From the NCBI GenBank assembly GCA_900660155.1, contig CABFPE010000116.1, positions 1,581,144 through 1,618,975 of the forward strand: a stretch of 37,832 nucleotides of DNA, read 5' to 3'. The position numbers and the translations under genes are program-made. How positions within the stretch are numbered: position 1 is the first letter of the stretch; every line of letters begins with the position of its first letter. Below are positions 1 to 10,930 of the stretch, in pieces. The notes under the pieces are model-generated. The model had not been told where the DNA came from. It ran no database searches and saw nothing but the letters and a program-made list of their open reading frames with translations. The stretch is from Hofstenia miamia. Lineage: Eukaryota; Xenacoelomorpha; Acoela; Hofsteniidae.

Positions 1-398
1 GGACCACTTGATTTGTTGGACTTAAGCTTAAGAATCGATTTAATAATTTCATAGGTAGTTGAGAATCGGAAATAAAATTCAGGTGTAAAGATTTTGTGTG
101 AGAGGTTTTTGTATTTAATAAGGGGGCCGTTGTAATTTCCTAAGTTGACAAAAGTCTTGTTTAATTCATTAGAAATTTCTAAATTGTCGGTTAGATTATT
201 TCCATTTTGATCTTTAATCACATCAATTAAGTTTGATTTAGATTGCTTATAATTTGTGATCTCTTTTATTAGTTTCCATTTTGACTTTTCATTTGGAAGA
301 CGCGTATACTCATTTTTGATAAATTCATTAAATGCCCTACGAGATGCAATATTCGAGGCATTTCTGGCCTTTTTATAGGCAGCAAAGTTCTTGTTAGT
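1..398 (-). mobile_element. LINE ORF2 fragment (linker to start of RT domain), runs off the window
   Basis: Minus-strand frame open for about 132 codons from 398 down to base 1, with no early Met. It contains the region between endonuclease and reverse transcriptase of CR1/L2/Jockey-type LINEs: SKWKLIKEITNYKQSK, then a run ending ISNELNKTFVNLGNY, then IIKSILKLKSNKSSGP, which resembles the conserved 'LK..KSSGPD' entry to the RT domain. The rest of RT would lie left of the window. A stop codon directly upstream (399-401) and the change of frame at about 398-400 mark the junction with the neighbouring gene fragment. Assignment to non-LTR elements is by motif recognition; the clade is not settled. 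Confidence 0.75.
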
Positions 399-399
399 T

Positions 400-652
400 C
401 ATATAGATTAACAAGTTTCTTAATGCAGTTAGGAAATGCTTTTGTTGGAATTCTTGCTTTTTTCCAGTATATGATACACTCCCTAATCACAAGATTTGCA
501 CTTTCACTAACAGTCAGTTTAACCTCGCGAATATTGTAAAATAAAACTGATAGAACTTGTCGATTAGAGGGTAATTTTGCACCATTTATTTGATAGCTAC
601 GCGATCCAATTAGGAAAATATTTTGTTTATCACTTCGTAATGTCACCGACAT
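400..652 (-). pseudogene. Truncated uncharacterised multicopy-type protein (LPSNRQVLSVLFYN motif)
   Basis: Opens with Met at 652 and reads about 84 residues, including KLPSNRQVLSVLFYN, REVKLTVSESANLVIREC and ARIPTKAFPNCIKKLVNLYE. From memory this matches an uncharacterised protein family found in many copies in arthropod and other invertebrate genomes, where the chain continues well past 'LYEEWR'; I know no function. Here the similarity stops just after NLYE at about 400, where LINE sequence begins in another frame, so the gene looks cut by the LINE. The formal frame runs on to 269, but that tail is LINE sequence read out of frame. Multicopy status is recalled, not tested. Confidence 0.5.
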
Positions 653-903
653 GTTTATGCACTAATCAATGGAGCACTAATAATCTAAAAAAGCACGTAT
701 GAAAGGATAAATATGTAATAACCAGTCACAGTGCAGAAAATACACAACTTGTATGAACAAGTTTAAATAGCAAGTCGGCACAGGTTATCGTTTATAAATC
801 AAACTAATATTTTTTCTAGACAATATAGTACTAATACGAAACTTTTAAGAAGGTATGCGTAAAAAATTATCGAACTTGAAATATAAGGGACACCCTAGTA
901 TAC
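653..903. other. AT-rich stretch, nothing recognised
   Basis: No open frame of note, RNA gene or repeat was recognised between the gene fragment at 400-652 and the diverged repeat starting near 904. Confidence 0.5.
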
Positions 904-1340
904 ACTTGTAAATGCATGCAGTGAGCTATAAGATAAATATTAATCAAAAGCAAAACGCTTACAAAGAATTTGAGTTCTAGAAACAGCTAATAATTTCAAT
1001 ACGCCTAATTTAGTTGACAGTTAAAAATGATTATGTATAAATAATTCCCTTCAGTCAATTGCAAGTTAAAGAAATTAAACAAATGCAATTAAAACAAATT
1101 CTCAATAAAACAATAACACATATAAATTCACTTTAAACAAAAATGTGTATGATGGAAAGAGAGAATACAAAAATGTAAATAGACACATAAACAATACCAC
1201 ATATAGATTCGTTTTAAAGCAAAAATGTGCAAGATGGAAAGAGAAATAATACAAAAATATATAAAATAAAATATGGAAAAAGTATATGATGTACTCCATT
1301 ATTCTTTGTGGAGATGTATTTGAAATCATTAGCACAGTTT
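904..1340 (+). repeat. Diverged direct repeat, copy A
   Basis: Shares an ordered series of blocks with 2205-2490: 'gtaaatgcatg', 'tattaatcaaaagcaa', 'caaagaatttgagttctaga', 'gatggaaagagagaatac' and 'tatttgaaatca'. Within this copy a unit of roughly 88 bp is itself repeated (about 1101-1188 and 1189-1270). Many substitutions and indels point to an old duplication. The hydrophobic frame at 1102-1335 comes from this repeat and is not taken as a gene. Confidence 0.6.
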
Positions 1341-1974
1341 GCTTTACTGTTTAAGTAGTTTAGATCCAGAGAGTTTATTCGTTACAAATTTGATCTTTTA
1401 ACATTTAAATGAAAATGCACTCAAATTCCCTACTCCAAAAACCATTACCGCCTCCAATCTCTTGTGTGTTAAGATGATTAGTCGACAATTTGCTCGGGTC
1501 TTTTATGCTTTGGAAATGGTAATTCCAAAGTCAAAAACATTACTTTCCACACTGTGTGATGAGCTGACTCAACAGTTCTCAAGGAGAATGCATCTCTTTT
1601 GATTTCCATCCGCTAAAATTGACTGATTCAGTTTATACAATAATTGTAAAAAACACAGAGGGTCACGCACACTGACATGAAATAATCAAATACATCATTA
1701 GAATAATTCCTTTTTACTAATGTGGGTAATAAAACACTTGAGAAAGGAAAATGTGATAGTAGAGTACATGATAAAATAAATGAAGAAACACGAATTATTT
1801 TCTTTGACCCAGTGTGTTGATTAGTTACAAATTCGATAAATTCTTTATACCATGCAAAGCATCAATTGGTTCAGGCTAACCACACTAATATTATTGAGGC
1901 GAAACCATTTTATTGATTCCATAGCAGTCTGCTAAAATTAATAGTAGTGAATGCTATTGTAAAAACATAGAGTT
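1341..1974. repeat. Non-coding region with diverged short duplications
   Basis: No gene seen. About 1611-1700 and 1925-2010 are diverged copies of each other: both contain 'gctaaaatt', 'attgtaaaaa' and 'actga.atgaaataatcaa'. This suggests repeated local duplication of the same material as copies A and B. Confidence 0.45.
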
Positions 1975-2204
1975 CATGTGCACTGATATGAAATAATCAA
2001 CTACACGGTTAGATAGTAGAGGCGCATAAATCTACATAATAAATATTTTGTATTAATCATTAACAAAATGTTTACGAAAAAATTTGATATCTAAAAACCA
2101 TTAAGGAATTTTGTAAAACAAGTACAAAGCAATAATATATCTCTCGACAAAATGAAAATCAATGCATAATTCATAGTTTCAGTCAGTTGTTAGTTAAAAA
2201 ATTG

Positions 2205-2490
2205 TAAATGCATGAACCAAGTTATGCGATAAATATTTTGTATTAATCAAAAGCAAGACGTTTTACAAAGAATTTGAGTTCTAGAACAGTTAATAAATTA
2301 GACACACGCAATTAAATCAAAATACTCGATAAAGCAATGGCGCATACAATTTCATTTAAAACAAAAAACCGTTTAATGGAAAGAGAAAATACATCAATGT
2401 ATATAGCCAGTGAAAACAAAAGATGGAAAAAGTATGGGACATACCCTGTTATTTGGGTGTAAACGCATTTGAAATCACCAGTCCAAAATG
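2205..2490 (+). repeat. Diverged direct repeat, copy B
   Basis: Old copy of the material at 904-1340, about 1.3 kb upstream, with the same order of conserved blocks. It appears again at 5470-5755 only because of the scaffold duplication. Confidence 0.55.
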
Positions 2491-3329
2491 CAATGTTTCA
2501 AATTGAGTCATAATTCACCATCGAATATTTGACATCTTTCCACTGTATTGTATAATTGCCATAGGAATGAGAATATACTTTTCCATATGATTAACGATTC
2601 TTCTTCTAGCAGGTATACTACTACACACACCCGATTTCCCCATGTATAGATATGAATTCAGCTCGTCAAATTAGTCATAATTCCATGTTGAGAATATTTT
2701 CTTTATGTACAAATGCCTGTAAAAATTATATTATTCACATGTAAAAAATATGGGCGCATGGTATTTAAAAGATAGATTGATAAGAATTTTGAGAAAATTA
2801 CAAACTAACAATTTATAGAGGTTAATATGTTGAAAAAATTTGTCTATAAAAAATCGCCTAACCACGGGTAAACTCTACCATGACTTGAAAATTTATGCAC
2901 ATTCCGCTAATAATATCATGCAAACGTCAAGTGCTAGATTGAATTTTCTGTAAAAATACGATTTTTAATAAGCATTACAAGCTAGTACAAACACGATGAA
3001 AGCAAAATTCGAGGATCAAGTGCATACCAATGTTTGCATGCAAAGATGTATTTGAAGTCTAAGCCATTTAAAGACGCTATGTCACCATTTATTGATTGTA
3101 AATAGAAAACGTTATAAGTGCTTGGCGAATAAATGCACCCAAACATTGCTACACATTACCGATTGTTGAATGAAGACACAATTTTAAAATGTATATTCAC
3201 TAAAATTCAACAATAAGCATACAGTATAATTTTTCAATTTATGAAAGACCTCGATTTTTTAAACAAACGTTAACGGTGCTATTTTTTAATTTTTTACGTG
3301 ATTATTATTCTCGGGAAGGTTGCAGAAGT
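2491..3329. other. Non-coding, nothing recognised
   Basis: AT-rich sequence without a supportable gene. A short block near 3040-3080 ('atgcaaagatgtatttgaa') echoes the diverged repeats upstream. Confidence 0.4.
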
Positions 3330-3426
3330 TTTATATTTTGTTATTGTCTTGATTGTAAATGCAAACTTTTATGAATATTTTGTAGTCTGAAACATGACTA
3401 AATAAAGTCTTTTAGTAGTAGTAGTA
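3330..3426 (+). mobile_element. LINE/SINE 3' tail ending in AATAAA and (TAG)n
   Basis: The sequence runs through 'gattgtaaatgcaaac' and 'gtctgaaacatgactaaat', has AATAAA at 3401-3406, and ends in a short TAG microsatellite (3413-3426). Non-LTR elements of the CR1/L2/Jockey kind commonly end with such a tail. The same 'CTAAATAAAGTC' plus trinucleotide-repeat layout occurs at 18460-18505. The body of this element is not recognisable upstream, so it may be strongly 5'-truncated. Duplicated at 6595-6691 by the assembly. Confidence 0.5.
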
Positions 3427-4242
3427 CCTATTTGAAGAAGCAGTGTGAAATCAAAGAACAATTTTCACATCTGAGCGTAAACATGGATTGACTGAGCCTT
3501 CATCAGCCAACATGATACAAAAGAAATTGCTTTTCTAAAACGAACAACATCACTGATAATGTAAAAATGAAAAGTCAAAACATAACTATTTTCAAATTTA
3601 ATACATATGACTCATTAAATAGAAACAAAGAACTTTAAAAATGAAATATTATTTTATTAATTATTTACAGAATATTTTTACTGAATTTCTTTTTGGTTTT
3701 ACATAAATCTTTGCTCAATTTACTAACTAAAGAAGTGTTGTTTTGCGATTATAAAATCCCCATGGAAACTAGAACATGTCATTTCAAACACTATTACAAC
3801 TATTACCCATTCCCACCCTAGTAAATTTCTCGTGATTAGATGGCCTCTCAGAACTGTCTCATTGGGTCTGCTTTATGTGAGTAATTCATGCACAATAGGA
3901 AAAAAAATATTGTGTTGCACAACAAGCTGGTAAGTGAATTCGTAAAGTCACGACTAACCCTAAACTGCATATTGTATCCATAATGACAGTTCGATTTTTT
4001 CGAGTTTTAAACAATATTCTCTACATAAATTCATAAAAATTTGGAATATTAGAGGCTCTCGGATATGGTCCTAACTGTCTTCCCTTGTTATTTTTGCGGG
4101 AAAAGTTATTTATGAACCTAAAATACTAGAAATACTACGTTTCATTGAAATATCTGAATTTTTTTGAAAAACTCAAATTCTCCTCGTACAAAATCCTCAG
4201 ATAATAATGTGGTATTTCATTAGGACAATATTTTCTCTCTGA
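3427..4242. other. Non-coding, nothing recognised
   Basis: About 800 bp of AT-rich sequence between a LINE 3' tail and a LINE RT remnant. No gene, RNA or inverted-repeat element recognised. Confidence 0.4.
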
Positions 4243-5238
4243 AGAGAGCCCACTCAAGTTTTGCTCCAGATATAATAGCTGAGCCACTTTCATACATCAT
4301 AAACGCGTGCATTAGACATTCGACTTTTCCTGACCCATTAAAATTGGCAAATATTACTCCATTATTTAAAAAAGATAACCCAAATGATTGTTTAAACTAT
4401 AGACCGATTTCTGTGACATCGCAAGTTAGTAATATTTTTGAAAGACTTCTTTTCAATCAAATTAACGAACATTTATGTAAACAATCTGTACTCTCAAAAT
4501 CAATATGGTTTTCGTAAATATATTTCTACAAATGATGCCTTATTAACAGCTACCAAAAATTGGAGAAATAGCATAAATATAGATGAGTGTTCAGCAGTTG
4601 CATGCTTAGATTTATCAAAAGCATTTGACTCTATCGACCACCACATTATAATTAAAAAATAAAAATTTTGCGCTTCTCAGACAAATATGCAGACCTAATA
4701 AGCAGTTATCTCAATAATCGCAAATAAAGAGTTAAACTAAATGGAATTACCTCTGACTGGATTTTTATTAAAAATGGTGTTCCACAAGGAACAATTTTGG
4801 GACCATTACTATTCAATATATATGTAAATGATTTGAGCAATCATACCACATGTAATGTTATACAACATGCTGATGATCCTATGCTATTTAGTACACAGAA
4901 GTCTCCTGAAATTGCTTTAAAAGTTATCGATGAAAATTGCACTCTTCTTGCACAATATTTTGCTTCACTAAAGCTGAGAATAAACCTATCTAAAACTCAA
5001 TTTTGCTTAAATCTAACAATATTTCCACAAATAGTTCACAATTTAAATTGACATTTAATGGCACATACATAGAACAAATTAATTCTTTTAAATATTTAGG
5101 TATCATTTTTGATTTTAAACTTAATTTTACAAAAGAAATATCTAGTGTTATTAAGAAAATGGCCATTTCAATAAAGGCTCTTAGCAATGTATCACAACAG
5201 CTTCCAACCACAACAAAAATTCAATTAATTCACGCATT
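4243..5238 (+). mobile_element. Decayed LINE reverse transcriptase (CR1/L2/Jockey type)
   Basis: Non-LTR RT blocks appear in order over several frames: DPLKLANITPLFKKDNP and LNYRPISVTSQVSN (from 4263), QYGFRKYISTNDALL and VACLDLSKAFDSIDHH (4500-4660), then NGVPQGTILGPLLFNIYVND (4770-4835), the catalytic loop as HADD at 4866-4877, LKLRINLSKTQF, and SFKYLGIIFDFKLNF (from 5075). The loop is normally YADD or FADD, so the Tyr/Phe is changed to His. Frame changes occur near 4500, between 4660 and 4680, and near 5000, with an extra stop before the VKLNG block. No endonuclease domain was seen upstream, so the copy is 5'-truncated and dead. It ends at the N join. Confidence 0.9.
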
Positions 5239-5239
5239 N

Positions 5240-8200
5240 CATGTGCACTGATATGAAATAATCAACTACACGGTTAGATAGTAGAGGCGCATAAATCTAC
5301 ATAATAAATATTTTGTATTAATCATTAACAAAATGTTTACGAAAAAATTTGATATCTAAAAACCATTAAGGAATTTTGTAAAACAAGTACAAAGCAATAA
5401 TATATCTCTCGACAAAATGAAAATCAATGCATAATTCATAGTTTCAGTCAGTTGTTAGTTAAAAAATTGTAAATGCATGAACCAAGTTATGCGATAAATA
5501 TTTTGTATTAATCAAAAGCAAGACGTTTTACAAAGAATTTGAGTTCTAGAACAGTTAATAAATTAGACACACGCAATTAAATCAAAATACTCGATAAAGC
5601 AATGGCGCATACAATTTCATTTAAAACAAAAAACCGTTTAATGGAAAGAGAAAATACATCAATGTATATAGCCAGTGAAAACAAAAGATGGAAAAAGTAT
5701 GGGACATACCCTGTTATTTGGGTGTAAACGCATTTGAAATCACCAGTCCAAAATGCAATGTTTCAAATTGAGTCATAATTCACCATCGAATATTTGACAT
5801 CTTTCCACTGTATTGTATAATTGCCATAGGAATGAGAATATACTTTTCCATATGATTAACGATTCTTCTTCTAGCAGGTATACTACTACACACACCCGAT
5901 TTCCCCATGTATAGATATGAATTCAGCTCGTCAAATTAGTCATAATTCCATGTTGAGAATATTTTCTTTATGTACAAATGCCTGTAAAAATTATATTATT
6001 CACATGTAAAAAATATGGGCGCATGGTATTTAAAAGATAGATTGATAAGAATTTTGAGAAAATTACAAACTAACAATTTATAGAGGTTAATATGTTGAAA
6101 AAATTTGTCTATAAAAAATCGCCTAACCACGGGTAAACTCTACCATGACTTGAAAATTTATGCACATTCCGCTAATAATATCATGCAAACGTCAAGTGCT
6201 AGATTGAATTTTCTGTAAAAATACGATTTTTAATAAGCATTACAAGCTAGTACAAACACGATGAAAGCAAAATTCGAGGATCAAGTGCATACCAATGTTT
6301 GCATGCAAAGATGTATTTGAAGTCTAAGCCATTTAAAGACGCTATGTCACCATTTATTGATTGTAAATAGAAAACGTTATAAGTGCTTGGCGAATAAATG
6401 CACCCAAACATTGCTACACATTACCGATTGTTGAATGAAGACACAATTTTAAAATGTATATTCACTAAAATTCAACAATAAGCATACAGTATAATTTTTC
6501 AATTTATGAAAGACCTCGATTTTTTAAACAAACGTTAACGGTGCTATTTTTTAATTTTTTACGTGATTATTATTCTCGGGAAGGTTGCAGAAGTTTTATA
6601 TTTTGTTATTGTCTTGATTGTAAATGCAAACTTTTATGAATATTTTGTAGTCTGAAACATGACTAAATAAAGTCTTTTAGTAGTAGTAGTACCTATTTGA
6701 AGAAGCAGTGTGAAATCAAAGAACAATTTTCACATCTGAGCGTAAACATGGATTGACTGAGCCTTCATCAGCCAACATGATACAAAAGAAATTGCTTTTC
6801 TAAAACGAACAACATCACTGATAATGTAAAAATGAAAAGTCAAAACATAACTATTTTCAAATTTAATACATATGACTCATTAAATAGAAACAAAGAACTT
6901 TAAAAATGAAATATTATTTTATTAATTATTTACAGAATATTTTTACTGAATTTCTTTTTGGTTTTACATAAATCTTTGCTCAATTTACTAACTAAAGAAG
7001 TGTTGTTTTGCGATTATAAAATCCCCATGGAAACTAGAACATGTCATTTCAAACACTATTACAACTATTACCCATTCCCACCCTAGTAAATTTCTCGTGA
7101 TTAGATGGCCTCTCAGAACTGTCTCATTGGGTCTGCTTTATGTGAGTAATTCATGCACAATAGGAAAAAAAATATTGTGTTGCACAACAAGCTGGTAAGT
7201 GAATTCGTAAAGTCACGACTAACCCTAAACTGCATATTGTATCCATAATGACAGTTCGATTTTTTCGAGTTTTAAACAATATTCTCTACATAAATTCATA
7301 AAAATTTGGAATATTAGAGGCTCTCGGATATGGTCCTAACTGTCTTCCCTTGTTATTTTTGCGGGAAAAGTTATTTATGAACCTAAAATACTAGAAATAC
7401 TACGTTTCATTGAAATATCTGAATTTTTTTGAAAAACTCAAATTCTCCTCGTACAAAATCCTCAGATAATAATGTGGTATTTCATTAGGACAATATTTTC
7501 TCTCTGAAGAGAGCCCACTCAAGTTTTGCTCCAGATATAATAGCTGAGCCACTTTCATACATCATAAACGCGTGCATTAGACATTCGACTTTTCCTGACC
7601 CATTAAAATTGGCAAATATTACTCCATTATTTAAAAAAGATAACCCAAATGATTGTTTAAACTATAGACCGATTTCTGTGACATCGCAAGTTAGTAATAT
7701 TTTTGAAAGACTTCTTTTCAATCAAATTAACGAACATTTATGTAAACAATCTGTACTCTCAAAATCAATATGGTTTTCGTAAATATATTTCTACAAATGA
7801 TGCCTTATTAACAGCTACCAAAAATTGGAGAAATAGCATAAATATAGATGAGTGTTCAGCAGTTGCATGCTTAGATTTATCAAAAGCATTTGACTCTATC
7901 GACCACCACATTATAATTAAAAAATAAAAATTTTGCGCTTCTCAGACAAATATGCAGACCTAATAAGCAGTTATCTCAATAATCGCAAATAAAGAGTTAA
8001 ACTAAATGGAATTACCTCTGACTGGATTTTTATTAAAAATGGTGTTCCACAAGGAACAATTTTGGGACCATTACTATTCAATATATATGTAAATGATTTG
8101 AGCAATCATACCACATGTAATGTTATACAACATGCTGATGATCCTATGCTATTTAGTACACAGAAGTCTCCTGAAATTGCTTTAAAAGTTATCGATGAAA

Positions 8201-8503
8201 ATTGCACTCTTCTTGCACAATATTTTGCTTCACTAAAGCTGAGAATAAACCTATCTAAAACTCAATTTTGCTTAAATCTAACAATATTTCCACAAATAGT
8301 TCACAATTTAAATTGACATTTAATGGCACATACATAGAACAAATTAATTCTTTTAAATATTTAGGTATCATTTTTGATTTTAAACTTAATTTTACAAAAG
8401 AAATATCTAGTGTTATTAAGAAAATGGCCATTTCAATAAAGGCTCTTAGCAATGTATCACAACAGCTTCCAACCACAACAAAAATTCAATTAATTCACGC
8501 ATT
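5240..8503 (+). repeat. Second copy of identical 3,264 bp direct repeat (probable assembly duplicate)
   Basis: Same sequence as 1975-5238, starting directly after the N at 5239. It carries second images of the LINE 3' tail (6595-6691) and of the non-coding stretches. Unlike the first copy it continues without a break into unique sequence after 8503, so it is probably the start of the next contig. Confidence 0.9.
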
Positions 8504-8529
8504 AATATCAAGCCACTTTAATTATAGAA
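7508..8529 (+). mobile_element. Decayed LINE reverse transcriptase, second image with extra 3' sequence
   Basis: Same element as 4243-5238 shifted by 3,265 bp, with HADD at 8131-8142. This image extends further and reads LIHALISSHFNY near the end, the expected start of the post-RT region. LINE similarity stops at about 8529, exactly where the terminal inverted repeat of the Foldback-like element begins, so that element seems to have inserted into or truncated the LINE. No continuation of this LINE is seen beyond 13682. Confidence 0.88.
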
Positions 8530-8544
8530 AACATAGAGTAACAT

Positions 8545-8575
8545 AAAAATGGAATAAATCACATTTTCCATTTTT
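8545..8575. repeat. Terminal hairpin, left end of Foldback-like element
   Basis: 10 bp perfect arms AAAAATGGAA (8545-8554) and TTCCATTTTT (8566-8575) with an 11-base loop. The same hairpin occurs at the right end. Confidence 0.75.
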
Positions 8576-8609
8576 GTTATTAATATTTTTGTTTCAAAAA
8601 CTTCAAATA

Positions 8610-9038
8610 TTTTGTGGAATCCACAAAAATATTTTACGAGTGAAACAGCAAATTACAGCATTTTGTGGAATCCACAAAAAATAGACAATCGAAATATAAT
8701 TCTATTCCAAAATTTTGTGGAATCCACAAAAATAGACAATCGAAATAAAATTCTCTTCCGAAGTTTTGTGGAATCCACAAAAATATACTACAAGTGAAAC
8801 AACAAATTCGAGCATTTTGTGGAATCCACAAAAATAGACAATCGAAATAAAATTCTCTTCTGAAGTTTTGTGGAATCCACAAAAAATATATTACAAGTGA
8901 AACAACAAATTCGCGCATTTTGTGGAATCCACAAAAATAGACAATTGAAATAAAATTCTCTTCCGAAGTTTTGTGGAATCCACAAAAATATATTACAAGT
9001 GAAACAACAAACTCGAGCATTTTGTGGAATCCACAAAA
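8610..9038. repeat. Array of nine 19 bp palindromes on a 51 bp period (left arm)
   Basis: TTTTGTGGAATCCACAAAA (9 bp arms around one central base) starts at 8610, 8661, 8713, 8764, 8815, 8866, 8918, 8969 and 9020, giving steps of 51 or 52 bp. Two spacer types mostly alternate: one with 'acaagtgaaacaacaaattc' and one with 'gacaatcgaaataaaattct', so the larger unit is about 102 bp. The palindromes are better conserved than the spacers. The regular step is close to five helical turns, which would place all copies on one face of the DNA (inference). Long frames on both strands here are by-products of the repeat. Confidence 0.92.
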
Positions 9039-10448
9039 ATTGACATCGAAACAAAATTCTCTTACAGACACGATTAACACTTATAAATTTACTTAGCTAA
9101 TGCTTACTATAGTAAACCAATTACTAAGTACAAAAAGAAATCATAAAAAATTTAATTTATACTTTTACAAATCAATCATTGTAGGACTGCAGCCTCCTAA
9201 AAATACAGTGATAATGCAAGCATTTGAGTAGGGCATGCAAAATTAAGACATAGCATAGAACATATATTTAAACATTGTTTCAAATTGAAGCATCTAGCAG
9301 AAAAATCCTTTAGTCACTTTCAATGCTTTTGAGGAAAATGGCAAAAAAATTGAAGGAAAGGGTGAAATCTAGTATACAATTACAATGTATTTTGCAAATA
9401 AAATAAACTAACTGAGCTATAGTCTCAAAAAATAGCCTACTTTCCTAAAAAAAGCCAATTTTTACTATTTTATAGACAAATAAAATTTAGCAATCATAAG
9501 CTAAGAACAAAATTTCAATTAAAATCTACAACTGAAGAGACCAAAAAATTGGGCACCATAGTTTTTTAGGTTTGGACCCCTAAAATTCTGAAATTTTGGT
9601 AGAAGCAATAATTTATATGGGGTATCCCAAACATTTAACATAACCGGAAAATGAACATTTGAGTTCAAACCATATACAATAGATGGGTATAAAAATTTGT
9701 TAATCAAATAAAACTGTTTGAACTATAAACATCTAAGAATGGCCTACTTAATATATAAACAATAATATAAATTGTTCACATTGATCGAAACAAGAAAATT
9801 GTGACAATTAAACAAAAGACTCCAATTGAAAACAGGAAAAATGTGACTTTAGACACTTTTTACACTACGTGCTGCTTCAATCATACATACAAAATGATGT
9901 TAAAAATAATTATACTTTACATACTACTAGTATTTTAACTTCAAAAACAAAATGTATAAAATAAGGTCTGTTTAGAATGTACATAATCATTAATAAATTC
10001 CTTTCATTGCATAGTTCAATGTTCATTGGCTGAAGGGAGACAGCTTAAAACAATTCATTATGTTAAAAAATTAAAAATTACTAAAAATGCGACACATTGA
10101 GATTAAATTTGTTATAAATGATTAGATATTTTAGTCAATCACTGATTGCAAAATGGCACACATTTTTCATAGTGGGAAAACACTGGTGAATAAGCATTAG
10201 CTTTAAAGAAAATTTAAATATTAATTATTATATTATTGGTAAGGTAATGAAATGGCACAATAAGTTAATTTCGATTCTACATTATATAAATATTTTAGTT
10301 AGTAATTTCACTCATGCAAAAGAATATAAGCCTATGAAGAACCAATAGAAAAATCTTACTTGGCATAAACCGTTTTGTTTTTCAAAGCAACACATCCTGA
10401 TATTTGAAAACCAATCTGCACCATTGGTGAGGAGAAACAAAAAAGTTT
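9039..10448. repeat. Left inverted arm, inner part
   Basis: Non-coding sequence pairing in inverted orientation with 12590-13432. Examples are 'ctatagtaaaccaattactaagtac' against its complement near 13340-13370, and the 'gaaaacaggaaaaatgtgac' block near 9830 against 12930-12950. The arm contains about 22 bp near 10155 ('aaatggcacacatttttcat') that are absent from the right arm. No gene seen. Confidence 0.7.
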
Positions 10449-10449
10449 N

Positions 10450-10868
10450 TGCATAGTTCAATGTTCATTGGCTGAAGAAAGACAACTTAACACAATTCAT
10501 TATGTTAAAAAATTAAAAATTGCTAAAAATGCGACACATTGAGATAAAATTTGTTATAAATGATTAGATATTTTAGTCAATCACTGGATTGCAAAATGGC
10601 ACACATTTTTCACAGTGGGAACACACTGGTGAATAAGCATTGGCTTTAAAGAAAATTTAAATATTAATTATTATTATTGGTAAGGTAATGAAATGGCACA
10701 ATAAGTTAATTTTGATTCTACATTATATAAATATTTTAGTTACTAATTTCAATCATGCAAAACATTATAAGCCTATGAAGAACCAATAGAAAAATCTTAC
10801 TTTTACAAAGCAACACATCCTGATATTTGAAAACCAATCTGCACCATTGGTGAGGAGAAACAAAAAAG
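10450..10868 (+). repeat. Diverged direct copy of 10008-10448 after an N (probable alternative haplotype)
   Basis: Starts 'tgcatagttcaatgttcatt' directly after the N at 10449, repeating 10008 onward, and reaches the same 'gaggagaaacaaaaaagttt' end. Roughly 15 substitutions and several small indels separate the two, including an 18 bp indel in the 'cttact' region. An overlap that spans exactly both contig ends but differs by a few percent fits two alleles placed in series. Confidence 0.75.
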
Positions 10869-10930
10869 TTTGGTGATATCTTTGACTTAATGTGAGAATC
10901 TTTATATACTGCTACTGTACATCCATATAA

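Larger units (their letters stand above)
1975..5238 (+). repeat. First copy of identical 3,264 bp direct repeat (probable assembly duplicate)
   Basis: The block reappears as 5240-8503 at a constant offset of 3,265 bp, with one N (5239) between the copies. Every part compared is identical, including a decayed LINE that should carry private mutations if the copies were independent. This is what two overlapping contig ends look like when placed end to end instead of merged. Contents: diverged repeat copy B, a LINE 3' tail and a LINE RT remnant. Confidence 0.9.

Noticed and set aside
1102-1335. Hydrophobic 77-codon minus-strand frame resembling a membrane protein
   Set aside because: AT-rich repeat sequence with F/L/Y codons only; it follows the diverged 88 bp repeat and has no conserved motif.
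1975-8503. Real recent segmental duplication
   Set aside because: Identity of decayed sequence, a single N exactly at the boundary and similar faults at other Ns make an assembly error far more likely.
8610-9038. CRISPR-like appearance: regular repeats with spacers of similar size
   Set aside because: The spacers are repeated, not unique, the repeat is a transposon palindrome mirrored in the other arm, and the genome is eukaryotic.
8634-9080. 148-codon minus-strand frame with repeated FCGFHK / FLWIPQN blocks, plus overlapping frames
   Set aside because: It is the 51 bp palindrome array read as codons. Because 51 is a multiple of three, any stop-free unit gives long frames on both strands.
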